Under the pieces are notes generated by a model. The model made no database searches and was not told the origin of the DNA. It saw nothing but the letters and a program-made list of their open reading frames with translations. This document shows, piece after piece, positions 52,093 through 63,165 of a DNA stretch of 64,000 bases. This DNA is from Lingula anatina (lineage: Eukaryota > Brachiopoda > Lingulata > Lingulida > Lingulidae). The stretch's first letter is position 1; each line of letters starts with the position of its first letter. The DNA lies in contig NW_019775617.1 in NCBI RefSeq assembly GCF_001039355.2, positions 196,724 through 260,723 on the forward strand. The letters are read 5' to 3'. A program made the translations under genes and the position numbers.

Positions 52093-53585
52093 TTTTATTT
52101 CATTTATTTATTTATTTTGGGGAGGAAAATGGCTCATTCAATTTTGTCTTAATCAAAGCTAAGAGCGCAAAATCAAAATCAATGACTTGCAAATAATTAT
52201 TCATATACAAATTGCCTTAATCACAGCGAAGACTGCAAAGAACAAAAGCAATGACTTAAAAATAAGTAATCATATATAAATTCCCCTAGTCACAGCTAAG
52301 AATGCAAAACCAATGCCTTAAAAATAAGTATTCATATGCAATTTTCCTTAAACGCAGCTAAGAGTGCATAATTAAAAACAATGACCTACAACTGGAGAGA
52401 GAGGAAGCTGAAGGAATGCAAACCTCCTTCCCACTTTCACTTTCACTTTCACTTACCAGAACAGCCTTCGTTCGTGGAAAACCTCTGTCCTGTGTAGCAC
52501 AGCATGCAATGGATATTCTGAAAATGCCGGTCATTACTCTCCACCACATTAGAATACGATTTACAAGCGTCCATCAACGTTGATAAAACGCTCTCGTCTA
52601 TGTTCCTTTGATTTCCCATTATGCCGTTGACGACACCATAGGAGCAGCGTTTGTAAGCGGATTCTGGCAAGGTTGGGAAACATCGTCTCATGTGAGCCGG
52701 AGAAGAAGGCGTAAACTTAGCAAAACAATCTGTACCCCTTTCGATTTCACTGACCTTAGTAAGCAAACACTCTGTCGAATTACAGGCCAGGAAATCGTCA
52801 CCATTTGAATACTTGCACCCAAGAGTCAGTTCATAAGGGACAACATCGTTGACGCCATGACACGCAGCGCAGTATTTGTTTTTGAAAGTTGCATTTTGCA
52901 TCTCGTCAAACACAGGCTGCGAAATTTCTAGCTTCTCTTGAACGGTTGTCACATTGAAGTCTCCGCTACATTTTAGTCTGTTGATGTCATCAAGGGGCCA
53001 TGTTTCAGGACACTCATCCACGAGCCAGGCAAACTCATAGAAAGCGATAACATGGCCCACTCTTAGCGGGCGCGCGTCACTTAGGTACGGTATGTGCGAG
53101 CAGGATGAATAGCGACGGATGCCTTGTTCACTATCAGTCCCGAACAAAGACGAACCGTTGACCGGGCTGTCGGCCTGCGTCTCCTTTGAGACGTTTGCTT
53201 GGCTGGTGACACCATCAACGTTGTCGTCAGTTGGAGGCGCCCCAGTGTCTGTTCGGAACGGGTAGTGACGGGTTGTCTCAAAGTCTGGACAAGCGACATT
53301 TTCGTGACAACAATCATTATAGATGGGGCACATGTGATCACAACGGCAATGGATCTTAAAACTGCTCAGTCTAAGGTACGGTTCCCTGCCTGGATGCTGC
53401 AGCTTGAACTCTCCACAAAGCCAGGTATTGCTGGGAAGAAGAGGGGGAGAGGCGGTCGTTGTCTTCGCTGGCAAAGTTGTCGGCCGTGCGGTGCTGACAT
53501 ATGCCGGTGGCTGATAATGTGAAGCGGTCGAGGTGGAGAAGTTGATGAGAAACAAAGCAAATTCGAGTATCAAAAGGACACCCAT
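49293..53585 (-). CDS. Gene E: SMB-like secreted/surface Cys-rich protein, 4 exons
   Basis: Coding exons in transcript order are 52457-53585, 50879-50970 (92 nt, one codon longer than the paralogs), 50113-50340 and 49293-49676, encoding 610 residues. The ATG at 53585 starts a signal peptide (MGVLLILEFALFLINF). The Thr/Pro-rich segment TTLPAKTTTASPP leads to the SMB-like cluster CRCDHMCPIYNDCC and CAACHGVND. Exon 3 has SGVTCLPGYG; exon 4 has NYEVGLRRARCFEM and DEPSACYP. The tail (SSSG followed by hydrophobic FLGYFAFVIYVCHSLYVM) is the best GPI-attachment-like end in the family. Exon-1 sequence around the CAACHGVND motif is nearly identical to gene A, 30 kb away, while the flanks are diverged. 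Intron 2 contains a 77-N gap. It is the first gene of the array in transcription order. Confidence 0.82.
50569..50645. other. Assembly gap (77 N) in gene E intron 2
   Basis: N run flanked by G-runs on both sides; low-complexity assembly failure. Confidence 0.99.
51087..51960 (+). mobile_element. Degenerate LINE 3' end in gene E intron 1
   Basis: The plus strand reads FRAWTVKNKLMINDSKTDFL, the region after the reverse-transcriptase catalytic box. Further on, in broken frames, come AKNLGVNMG, a HWLPIKARI-like segment and REWNSLPFS, the usual C-terminal landmarks of L2/CR1-like LINEs. ATT-rich sequence follows as the 3' tail. There are many stops; it is an inactive relic inserted antisense to gene E. 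Confidence 0.7.
51999..52114. repeat. (TTAA)n to (TTTA)n compound microsatellite
   Basis: ATTAATTAATT repeats switch to TTTATTTATTT, with smaller variants, before GGGGAGGAAAATGG. It lies in gene E intron 1. Confidence 0.95.
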
Positions 53586-53644
53586 GAATCAACCAGTGCG
53601 CTTGCCGAAATACTGAAAAGTGTCCTCTCTACCTTCTCGGCAGA

Positions 53645-53650
53645 TTTATA
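53645..53650 (-). promoter_or_regulatory. TATA box of gene E
   Basis: TATAAA (GCCTTTATAAATCTG on the minus strand), 60 bp upstream of the ATG. Confidence 0.6.
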
Positions 53651-54109
53651 AAGGCGTTGGCTTTTTAAAACACCCCGGATGACGTCAACTGATGTAGCCC
53701 TTTTTTCTCACCTATCCGCGTGTCCCGATAAGTCCATGACAGAATTTATACACGCTTTAATAATTTGGGAGCGGTATAGTTTAGGCTATACAACATTTAT
53801 GATAATTTATTGAGAACTGAGTGGCGGCGCAGTGGAGCGTTTTCAGGCTCTCCAGTCTTACGATGAGAAACAAGCAATGATTGGTTAATGATTAGTGCCC
53901 TGAGCGCATTGCAGGTACATCTGTGTATAAAATTTAACTTACCAATAGAATTACGATCCTATACATCATGCCAATCATAAGTTAAAAAGCACAGCCTCCT
54001 CCCATTTGCATCTCAAACTATATGGGGGACCTTGACTATGTTCACAGAGAGAGAGAGAGAGCCGTGTGGTGTTTTGTCAGCATGCCTTGGACCAGTTGAA
54101 CAACAACAA

Positions 54110-54183
<74 letters not shown>

Positions 54184-55899
54184 GCCAATGAACGAAATTG
54201 AATGAAAATTGATCTACACTTTCGGATAAAAATATTCAGTCTTACTTGTCGATGTCAATGAAAAGTAGTACAGTGTCTGTATTGTACGTGTAAGACGAAA
54301 ATGCCTAACTTATCAGACGAGATCATTAGTCAAGACCAGCAATACATGTACATGGAATTATATACCTGCATATTTGACCAATTATTAGAAATTTAGAACA
54401 TTTTTCGAAATGAAATTATTTTCTTTAAGCGGTTACTGGTCCTCGTTTATTTCACATCCACCAGTGTTTTGTCTGAAGTTAGAATATGAAAGGTCACTTC
54501 TCTGTGAAAAGACTTCCTCTTTTGTCGTGACTAGAATGTACCATTAAAACATCATAATGAGGTAGTTTGAGGCGTTTTCGTCATGAAAGGTTGTTTTTAT
54601 CAAAAGTTTATGAAAGGTTGTTATTCGTCGCCAGCTGAACCTTATTCTGAGCATCATCTTGTTAATGCCAAATTAGTTAAGCACAATTTCTGACATTTGG
54701 GAAATCATTTTTCCTAATAATGCAGCTGTCAGCTGTATCATTAGCGGTGCTTTATAAAATGTCGCATTTATTTATCATTTGTACAAAGGTTGGCTTGTAC
54801 ACAAATGTACATTTATAAATGTAAAATTATGATTCCAAAAAAGACATAAAGGAATAGATAGAATATATTCCATATTTTCAAAAACTGCTTTAAATTGAAA
54901 TGTATGAATTTAATTTATAACATCATAAAATTAGTAACAATTGAATTGGGTAGAGAATAAAGCCTTCATATTTCCGAATTTGGCAATTTAATGTCTAAGT
55001 ATTAAAAATTCACTCTGTAAAAAGCGGTGTATGTTAAATTCGCAAATGACTTGAATGGGGCATTCTTTGGCACTCATCTTACCGACATTGTAGTGATACA
55101 ATGTGATTTGGAGTGCTTCTTGATTCCAGCTTTCAGGATAAAGTTATCTAAATACGCTTTTCTGAATGTAATGTCTTTTGATTCCAACTATGACTTGGAA
55201 AAGTGTTGATCTTTTTTTATTGTCACGCAGTCACCTGTACAGAGAGTTTCTAGCGGACTACCATTCCTGTCACACCGATTCTCTTTAATATTTGGTGTAC
55301 ACAAAGCATAAATATTCATCCGAGGTTATGACTAGTTACACATGTATATGTTCAGAGACTCAAAAGGACATCAGACTTCACCATTCCAATTACTTTATAC
55401 AACTGTATATGCAGGAGAAAGATGATGGTCAAAAAACCAAATACACTTTTTTAAAGAGTTTTAATATATTTAATGCCATTGGATCATTTCATTCTATGTC
55501 ACTTACAAGGTGTCAGACAATTGCAAATCATAAGAACTTTGAGGGCTGTGCTGCACACGCTTATAATTGATGGAGACACCAGTTGTCATGAGCTCGCCTG
55601 TCTTCATAGTGAAAACGATAGGTCCTATGTTTGTTCATTTAAGATTACTTTAACATTCGAGCGTACGAATAGACGTCGTGATTAGAAAGATGACACTTTA
55701 AGCACATCATGTGCCTCAATAATAATGCCGTTGCAAGCTCCGATACGTATTTTATTCTAGTAAATGAGGCAGGCCATGCTCAGCTCTTTCAGATTAATTT
55801 CGCACGTATTAATCGCTCACGCTTATTTTTTGTCGGAGAAGCAGATTAAACTGAATTGAACAAATTTTGGTAAAAGGCATACTTTCTTATCTTTCACAA
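53651..55899. other. Region upstream of gene E, no gene recognised
   Basis: No gene. It has AAAT and AAT microsatellites at 54105-54183. About 50 bp near 55230-55277 (TCACCTGTACA...TAGCGGACTACCATTC) recur at 59112-59180. Confidence 0.5.
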
Positions 55900-57311
55900 C
55901 TTCTTTTTATGGGGCCCCAATTTAAGCAGTGTCCATGGGCCACTGTTGTTCTGCATATATACCCTGACACTACCCTCTACCAGGGCGACAGAGTGATTTT
56001 TCACAAGATATTCACATATACTCAGTATATGTCTTTAGATAAATAGACAGTCGTTTGATTCTCTGCCTTTTTGAAATTTGCCTATAATATCTGTCACCCT
56101 TGGTAGAAGGTGCATGTACGCTGATAATACTCAGAACTAAGCTTTGTCCCTAAGGATGCATTCCCAGAGATTTAGATCGATCCAGAGATTTAGATTTAGA
56201 TCGACCTGGGGTTCACGCTAAATTGCAGTCAGCCGAGCGTGCACCATAGTTAATTACCCCCTTACAGCTTTTAATAGGCGGGACAGACGCTGAAGCCGGC
56301 TAAGCTGACAGTAATCTAGTGAGACTCCCCACAGGGATAGATCGATCTAAAATCTATGGGAATGGGGTCTTACATAATCCTGACCTGTCTTTGGATAAAA
56401 TTACCAACTGTGTCTCTGATATTAGCGCCTGGCTCATCAACAACAAACTGAGAAGACTGAGTTTTTATTAATTGCCCAACCACATGACAAAGAAATTTGC
56501 ACAGAATCTACAACTCGAATTACCAGTAGGCACCCGTGAACCCTTTATCACACGTGAAAAAACCTGAGCGTCTTCTTCGACTCCACTCTCTCCATGGATG
56601 CACAAATATCAAATATCATTCAATTATGAATTATGAATTTTTAACATTAGAAACATCGGCGCTATTAGAAACTACTTGGATAAATCCTCTGCGGCAACGG
56701 TTAAACTCGCTATGATTACCTCTCGTTTAGACTACTGCAACACCTGACTCTATGGCTGTGCTGAAGAACGAAAGAAAACTGCACCGAATTCAGGATATTT
56801 CAGCGCGTCTGGTAACCCGCACAGCCAGGGAGGAACATATCACACCCATTTTAAAACAGTTGCACTGGTTGTCAGAGCACGCATTATATTCAGAATTTTA
56901 ACTTTATTCATGTAATTTTCATCAATCAGCAACCCTTATCTACTTAAATAGTTCGTCATTTTTCTCTAAAACGCAGTTTAAGGTCAATCGACCAGTTATT
57001 GCTGAAGCCATATAATACCAGATTGAAAACGTAAGGCAACCTAGCTCTTCAAGCCTATAGACCAAATGAATAGAACATTCCCCCAGTGTGCTTAAAAACT
57101 ATAGAGTTAGAGGACAATTCCCAAAAAGGGTAAACAACTTTTATTTTTAAAAATTTGATTTGACTGACTTTTTTATTTTTACATTGTTCTATATATTTTA
57201 TTATCATAATATTTTACATTTATTTTACAATTATCCACATTTTTTGCCTTATTTTGTTTTGTTTATTTTACCCCTGTAAAATATACTGAACATTTTGGGT
57301 GGATTTGAGAC

Positions 57312-57346
<35 letters not shown>
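55900..57346 (+). mobile_element. Degenerate L2/CR1-like LINE relic with nested MITE
   Basis: Broken frames carry landmarks in order. A degraded GVPQGSVLGPLLF-like segment lies near 55915. CMYADNTQ, a decayed YADD box, lies near 56110. The MITE at 56154-56369 interrupts it. Then come SDISAWLINNKL (about 56416) and HRIQDISARLVTRTAREEHI with PILKQLHWL (about 56784-56874), and finally an ATT tail at 57312-57346. Many stops and frame breaks mark an old, inactive copy. Confidence 0.75.
56154..56369. mobile_element. Harbinger-like MITE, copy 1 (inside LINE relic)
   Basis: Terminal inverted repeats of the form ACCCCATTCCCAGAGATTTT followed by TAGATCGATCTA. The interior includes GTTAATTACCCCCTTACAGC and GACAGTAATCTAGTGAGACT, shared with copies at 60344 and 62524. 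The left end is slightly degraded. Confidence 0.8.
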
Positions 57347-57556
57347 GCAGGTCAATGTGAAAAGAAATTTAAATATAAATGTTTGATATGAGTGTTAAAG
57401 AAATTATCAAAATTATCTTATTTTTGAGCCCAAAAAAAGGTTTTTCTTTAATTAGCCTTTGAATGTGAGCCCGCCGGCCATGGATATTGAACCATGCATT
57501 TTTTCTACAAAACATACGGTACTTTTTTTAGATATTTATTGGATTTTTCATATAAT

Positions 57557-57602
<46 letters not shown>

Positions 57603-59848
57603 TCAGACCAACAGAAAAATCTTGTAATTGTTTTTGAACACTCGTTTTGCGAAATGTCGTCTAATAGGACGCCCTGCTGAGCATCAATCAAGCACATTAT
57701 ACATTAAAATGGCTGAGAGAGAAAGCTCTTGGATAAAATGTCACAGTGGCGAAGAGTTTCCGAATCGCGTGCCGATAGCAAAATAATGTAGATTCTACGT
57801 CTATGGTTTGATTTTTTTTTTTTTTTTTTTTGGCCTACGAAGAAATAATACCAATTTTACTGGGTCGTTAACTTTTTGGGTAGATTGTGCGCACAACCAG
57901 TTCATGGGCGTTACAAAATCGAGGAACGTGACTTTATTTAAGCAGGGGCGGATCCAGGATTATTTGAAGGGGGAGGGGAGGAGCCACAGATGCAAAGCCG
58001 ACCCTCCCCCCCCCTCCACCTTTTGCGTGGGGTTCGGGACCCACTAAAAGGCACCGAAAAAATGGTATTTTAGAGGGCGAACGGTGCCATTTGCGACTGA
58101 TTAAAACTATGAACTAGCTAGTCAAAATTATAATTTCAAGAGGGGAACACCTGTGTGCTTTCTTTCAGAAATCGAAGGGGGTCAGGACCCCCTTGACACG
58201 CCCCTTAAATTTGCCACTGTTAGACCAACTTCAAGTTATCTTTTTATGTATACTTCTATGTGGAATAACCACGCGACCACGTATTGTATTTATACTTACT
58301 CTCCTTCAAATTCCCCTTCAGGAAATTTACATTTGAGACGATTTATATTCTCTCTCCCAAGACATGCGTGACTTCTTTACTGCTTAGCTTACGTAAGGCC
58401 TCATCCCCATTGAAGCTATCGTTCAGTGAAAATCGATCCAACGCTGTGGTACTCTCGCTTAATGCAATCAGATTATCAGATTAACACGCCTTCTTCTGGC
58501 TTGAGTAGAATACAGAAAAGCTGGTGAATTTACGAGGATGTTGGAAACAAGAGGAGGCTTTACCCCCATTACTCCCATCATGGATACCACTACCACACCT
58601 CCCCCCCCCCCCCCCCCCCAAAGCAATCCTTAACCATATATTGTGCCAGCCAGTCGAACGAGATGGGTTTCGCTAGAAAGATATGAGTAGAATGCTCATG
58701 GATAACTGGAAGCTCAGTTCATGCCGGGGCGCGGGAGGGAGGGGGGGGAGGTGATCGCAATATTGTGACGTACTATAGAGCATACTGCATGCCGTCAAGT
58801 GTTTATTGTCTTCCTCGGCTGTATTAGTAAGGTACGTGAGAGGGAATGTCTTTGTTGTGCTATGTACTAACGCATTCCTATACTGAGTGATTCCCAAGCA
58901 ACTTTATAATATTAAGACACTGTCTCAAGTAGCGTGTAGTACAACTGTAGCACTAACGTATATAAGGAAAATTAAACGTGCGCAGACAAAGACAAGGGGT
59001 TCGTATACGGCAGGAATGGAAGTCCAAGAAATGGGAGTCCTACAAGGTTATGATTAGTATGATTAGTACAGGTTAGGGTTAGTCGGAGTATTGGGGTTAG
59101 TATATGGGACTTGTCACCTGTACAATGCCATGGGAAGCGGTCTACAGTTCCTAGCGGACTACCATTCTTGTCACACCCGGCATACCCGCATTTTTTTACC
59201 TTATAAAATATGAACTACTATTATAAATGAAAAGATAATTGCAAAAGGGAGACCCTTTGTAAAAAAGGGGCGTTTTCTTTCTTCCTTCCTTCCTTTCTTC
59301 CTTTTTGCATGCTTTCCTCCTCCCTTTATTTACTTGTTAGTTTGTTTATTTTACTTAAGTAAGACTGAGGGTGTCGAGCTCGTGTAGGCTCAGCTGCTGC
59401 AAATAAACATTCCACTTGTCAAAATTGAACTTTTCTCTGTTCAATTATTTCCCAAATTGATAAATGGTCTTAATGTCGCACGATTTTGCCTAAAAGCTGT
59501 TTGATATAAGCCATAAAGATGGTGACATTTGCTGTCGATGATGTAGATGAAATTACAAACCTCGTTTTTACTCGAAAATTTTCAGTGAAAACTGACTGTG
59601 AGCTTTGAACTCAACATCCGGGAAGGGGGGGAGGGGGGTTGTCATTAAAATAACACTGGTCGTGAATTAAAAAAAGGTCCAGTGAAAATTTGATAATGCA
59701 GTATAAGCTGTTTTGAAAACCTGATGCCTTTGGCATGACAGAATAGTTCACACAACATTTGATAATATAGTATTGTATGTTACTCATCCTACTTATGCAA
59801 TTTCAAATAAACACCCTTTAACCTGAATACCATGCAGCATGACACTTA
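57347..59848. other. Repeat-rich intergenic, no gene
   Basis: AAT microsatellite 57558-57602, poly(T) at 57810, hAT-like MITE 57943-58219, C-run near 58600, G-runs near 58740 and 59625. Open frames are short and lack motifs. Confidence 0.5.
57943..58219. mobile_element. MITE with CAG...CTG termini (fuller copy)
   Basis: 277 bp starting CAGGGGCGGATCCAGGATT and ending TTAAATTTGCCACTG; the ends are imperfect inverted repeats. The interior has GGGGTCAGGACCCCC. It is related to 27143-27253. The hAT-like assignment rests on the termini only. Confidence 0.65.
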
Positions 59849-60031
59849 GGGCCCTTTCCCATTTGAAAAAGTGGATTACGTAGATCGATCCAAGTCCGCG
59901 AAAAGTAACGTTTAACAACTTCAGTATAGGCGTGCCAGATACCTAAGCCACTTAAGCTGAGTGCAATTTAGCGAGAGTCCCCTCGGAGATGGGTCGATCC
60001 TGTTAGCTGATCTAGGTATGGGAACGGGGTC
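59849..60031. mobile_element. Harbinger-like MITE, copy 2 (diverged)
   Basis: It has the same ends (GGGCCCTTTCCCATTT... and ...GGGAACGGGGTC) and TAGATCGATC near the left end, but a diverged, shorter interior. TTA precedes it; no matching right-hand duplication is visible. Confidence 0.6.
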
Positions 60032-60343
60032 TCTCTGCACGCCAATACTGTATAGTGTGCTTGTTCGACAAAAGTTGAAATACAATTAACATTATTTGAT
60101 TATTTATGCTCTCATCCACTCAGCCATTTTTCTTTTTCATAACTAGCCGCAACGTATTGCAGTGATGCAACGCTGGTTATATACACTGTTTGGCTTGGTA
60201 AAAGTAAAACATGGAATATGTGAAGTGATATAGCAATGGGTTTATATTCCATCGGTCTTGGTACTCCCAACGAAACTATCGTTCTACGTAGCTCAATCCA
60301 ACCCCGCGGGGAGCCTTGATGAATGCAAACAGTTAAACACTTA

Positions 60344-60557
60344 GACCCCATTTCCAGAGATTAGATCGATCTACTTTAGATCGACCTTACTCCCTGGGGT
60401 TCACGCTAAATAGCTGTCAGCCGAGCGGACACGAAAGTTAATTACCCCCTTACAGCTTGTAGTAGGCGGGACGGACATTTAAGCCGGATTATCTGACAGT
60501 AATCTAGTGAGACTCCCTGCGGGGATAGATCGATCTAAAAGCTCTGGGAATACAGCC
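60344..60557. mobile_element. Harbinger-like MITE, copy 3, TTA target duplication
   Basis: 214 bp starting GACCCCATTTCCAGAG and ending GGGAATACAGCC, flanked on both sides by TTA (60341-60343 and 60558-60560). A 3-bp TWA duplication is the PIF/Harbinger signature. Same orientation as copy 1. Confidence 0.8.
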
Positions 60558-60560
60558 TTA

Positions 60561-61640
60561 AACATGCTTCCCATGATCCCAACGTACTTGTATAACCATC
60601 AGCTTTTCTGTATTCTTCTCAACGCCAAAAGCAGGTGTGTTGATCTGTTACACTGATTGCATTCATCGGGAGTCCCCGCAGAATAGAATCCATTGGCATA
60701 GAATGACAGTTCCATTGGGAATGAGCCCTTAAACGGTACACAAGTTAAAACCAAACAGTTTTTGAAATATGCTAGGACGTGGTGTGGCTACCAGTATGCT
60801 AACCGGCCACATACCCCAAGGCTAAAGATCCGTTCTTGAGGCTATCGACTCAAATTGAACAGATAGTGGGGAATGCGCTGTCGCCACATGTGCTTTATAA
60901 TGGGTGTCCGATACGACACCTGAGCACTCGGCCCCTTGGGTTAGGATTACATAACACTCGACCAGTACATCACGAATACATCTAAGTATGTTTTGATGAA
61001 TATATCGCAGGTAGGCGAGATATGCTAATCTCTGCGTGAAACATATGATCCGTTACTTTGATTCACGTCAGTCGATTCATCTCAGAAGACAGTTTCAGGG
61101 TTTTGTTGGTTAACCGCCAATCGAGAAGGTGTCATTATAAAGTGCAAACACGATGAGTGTCTATAACACAGCAAATGTTGTAATGAACTTAAAAAGGCGA
61201 AAATATTGTCCAGGCATATTAGACTTAGTTTTAGTATACATTTTAAGCAATCTGCATATTTTCATGTCTGTTGCCCATACTACATGCACCCGTAACAAGT
61301 TTCTATTCTCTATGAGTCAATACACCGTATCCAATAACAAAATGGAATTCAATTTGCTTTTCCGCTTTCCATTTGTGTATAATATTTGATTCTTGATCAT
61401 TCAAAGCAATAAATGTACCAAAATACCACATTTGCAAAAAAATTGTTTTTGCATTAAAAAATTGCAAGTAATAAAAGACTGCAAACTGAAACGTAAATGG
61501 CGGACGTTTCATATAACGGAAGCATCTAATTCACTAGCAATTTAGGCTGCGGCTGTGTTGTGAGGAGCCCCTGATGAACAAACCATTAAAGAGAGCTAAA
61601 TACACCGTGGTTGCATTGATTAAACCTAGGTTAATACCAG
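60561..61640. other. Intergenic, nothing recognised
   Basis: Moderate-complexity sequence between MITE copy 3 and the composite repeat. No family motif was found in any frame and no obvious repeat structure was seen. Confidence 0.45.
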
Positions 61641-62146
61641 TTAAGCTAAGACGCAAGTTAGACACTAACTGCAAAACAACAAAAATTTAATAGAAACAGG
61701 AATATGATACAAAACTAATTCAATGTGTTGCGTTTTTCATTTCGTTGGTTTAGTCAACCACAAATTTCTTAATTGGCATTGCATGTGGTTGTCATAAAAA
61801 GGTGTTTCGAATACTAGGACAGTAGGATGGTTTCAGAAACTACATTCTTTGTTTTTGATCCAAATCGACCCAGAACAATCCCAAAACACTCAGTAAGGAA
61901 TTGGGTGTTTCGAATGCTTTAATTTAATTCGTCTTATTAACAGTTGTTTGTTTTGTATGTCGACTGAGGGACATACATTGTCTCGGTTTGTCCAGAATGT
62001 AGACTCGAAGGAGTTCTTCAGAAAAGAAAAATGCACGGATCCATGCTTGTTTTCTCTCTCCTCCCCCCTCCCGTATCTGAGTTGCCTCGGAAAGCAATTG
62101 AAGCCCTTTGATTACATTAACATATGTAAAAACATTGACATTATAT

Positions 62147-62427
62147 CCCGCACGAAAATGCAGTAGTATCGAAGTAGCAAAAAAGCATTAACGCAGTAGT
62201 GGTGTGGAGCATATTTGCAGTAGAAATGCAGCATAGCCTACTGCAATTCTACTCCAAAAAGTACATAGGTTTGTACAGAGAGGTGCATTAATGCAGTAGA
62301 TTAGCAGCATGATAGAAGCATGTTTCAAATATGCTAATTAGCTCCCAAATCGAAGCAGATTTGAAGCATGTTTGCAGTATGATTGCAGTAGTCTACTGCG
62401 CTGGAGTATCTACTGCGTTATCTTGCA
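62147..62427. mobile_element. MITE with CCCGCACGAAAA terminus, second copy
   Basis: Reverse-orientation copy of 41186-41468. The left end CCCGCACGAAAATGCAGTAG is intact; the right end is decayed (TACTGCGTTATCTTGCA). It sits inside a composite repeat unit. Confidence 0.75.
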
Positions 62428-62523
62428 CATTGCTTTGTGACGTATACACCCAGTAATACTTATACACGGCTTCATGCTTGCCTCCACCCCCCCACCCCCA
62501 CCCCCACCTTCACCCGTATCTAA

Positions 62524-62739
62524 GGGTCTATTCCCACAACTTTAGATCGATCTATCACCGCGGGGAGTCTCACTATATTACTGTCAGATAATCCCCCCTT
62601 AAGTGTCCGTCCCCGCCTACTAGAAAGCTATAAGGGGTAATTAACTTTCGTGTCCGCCTGGCTGACAGCTATTTAGCGTGAACCCCCAGGGAGTTAGGTC
62701 GATCTAAAGTAGGTCGATCTTATCTATGGAAATGGGGTG
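62524..62739. mobile_element. Harbinger-like MITE, copy 4, TAA target duplication
   Basis: 216 bp in the opposite orientation to copy 3, starting GGGTCTATTCCCAC and ending GGAAATGGGGTG, with TAA on both sides (62521-62523 and 62740-62742). The length and interior match copy 3. Confidence 0.8.
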
Positions 62740-63165
62740 TAACTTTGCCTGGGAAAGTAATTGAAGTCTTTTGATTACATAAACATATGTAAACATATAT
62801 GACATCCAACTTGCTACGACGCATGTTAGACACTAACTGTAAAACAACAAACATTTAAGAGAAAAGGGAATACGATACAGAAATAATTCAAAGTGTTGTG
62901 TTTTTCGTTTCATTGGTTTAGTCATTGGAAAGTAATTGAAGCCCTTTGATTACATAAAAATATATAAAAATATATGACATTCGACTTGCTTTGTGACGTA
63001 TACGCCCAGCTTCATGCTTGCTCCCTCCCCCCCCCCCTCCACACACACACACACCTTCACCCGTATCTAAATTTGCCTCGAAAAGTAATTGAAGTCTTTT
63101 GATTACATAAACATATGTAAACATGTGTGATATATCCAACTTGCTTTGTGACGTATACGCCCAGT

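Larger units (their letters stand above)
61641..63165. repeat. Composite repeat region with MITE insertions
   Basis: A unit with TTGAAGCCCTTTGATTACAT, CATATGTAAA and GACGTATACGCCCAG recurs at about 62097-62146 (continuing at 62428-62455), 62758-62815, 62935-63010 and 63085-63165. A second shared part (GTTAGACACTAACTG, then AATTCAA-GTGTTG) is at about 61655-61750 and 62825-62920. Two MITEs (62147-62427 and 62524-62739) interrupt the first unit. Confidence 0.65.
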
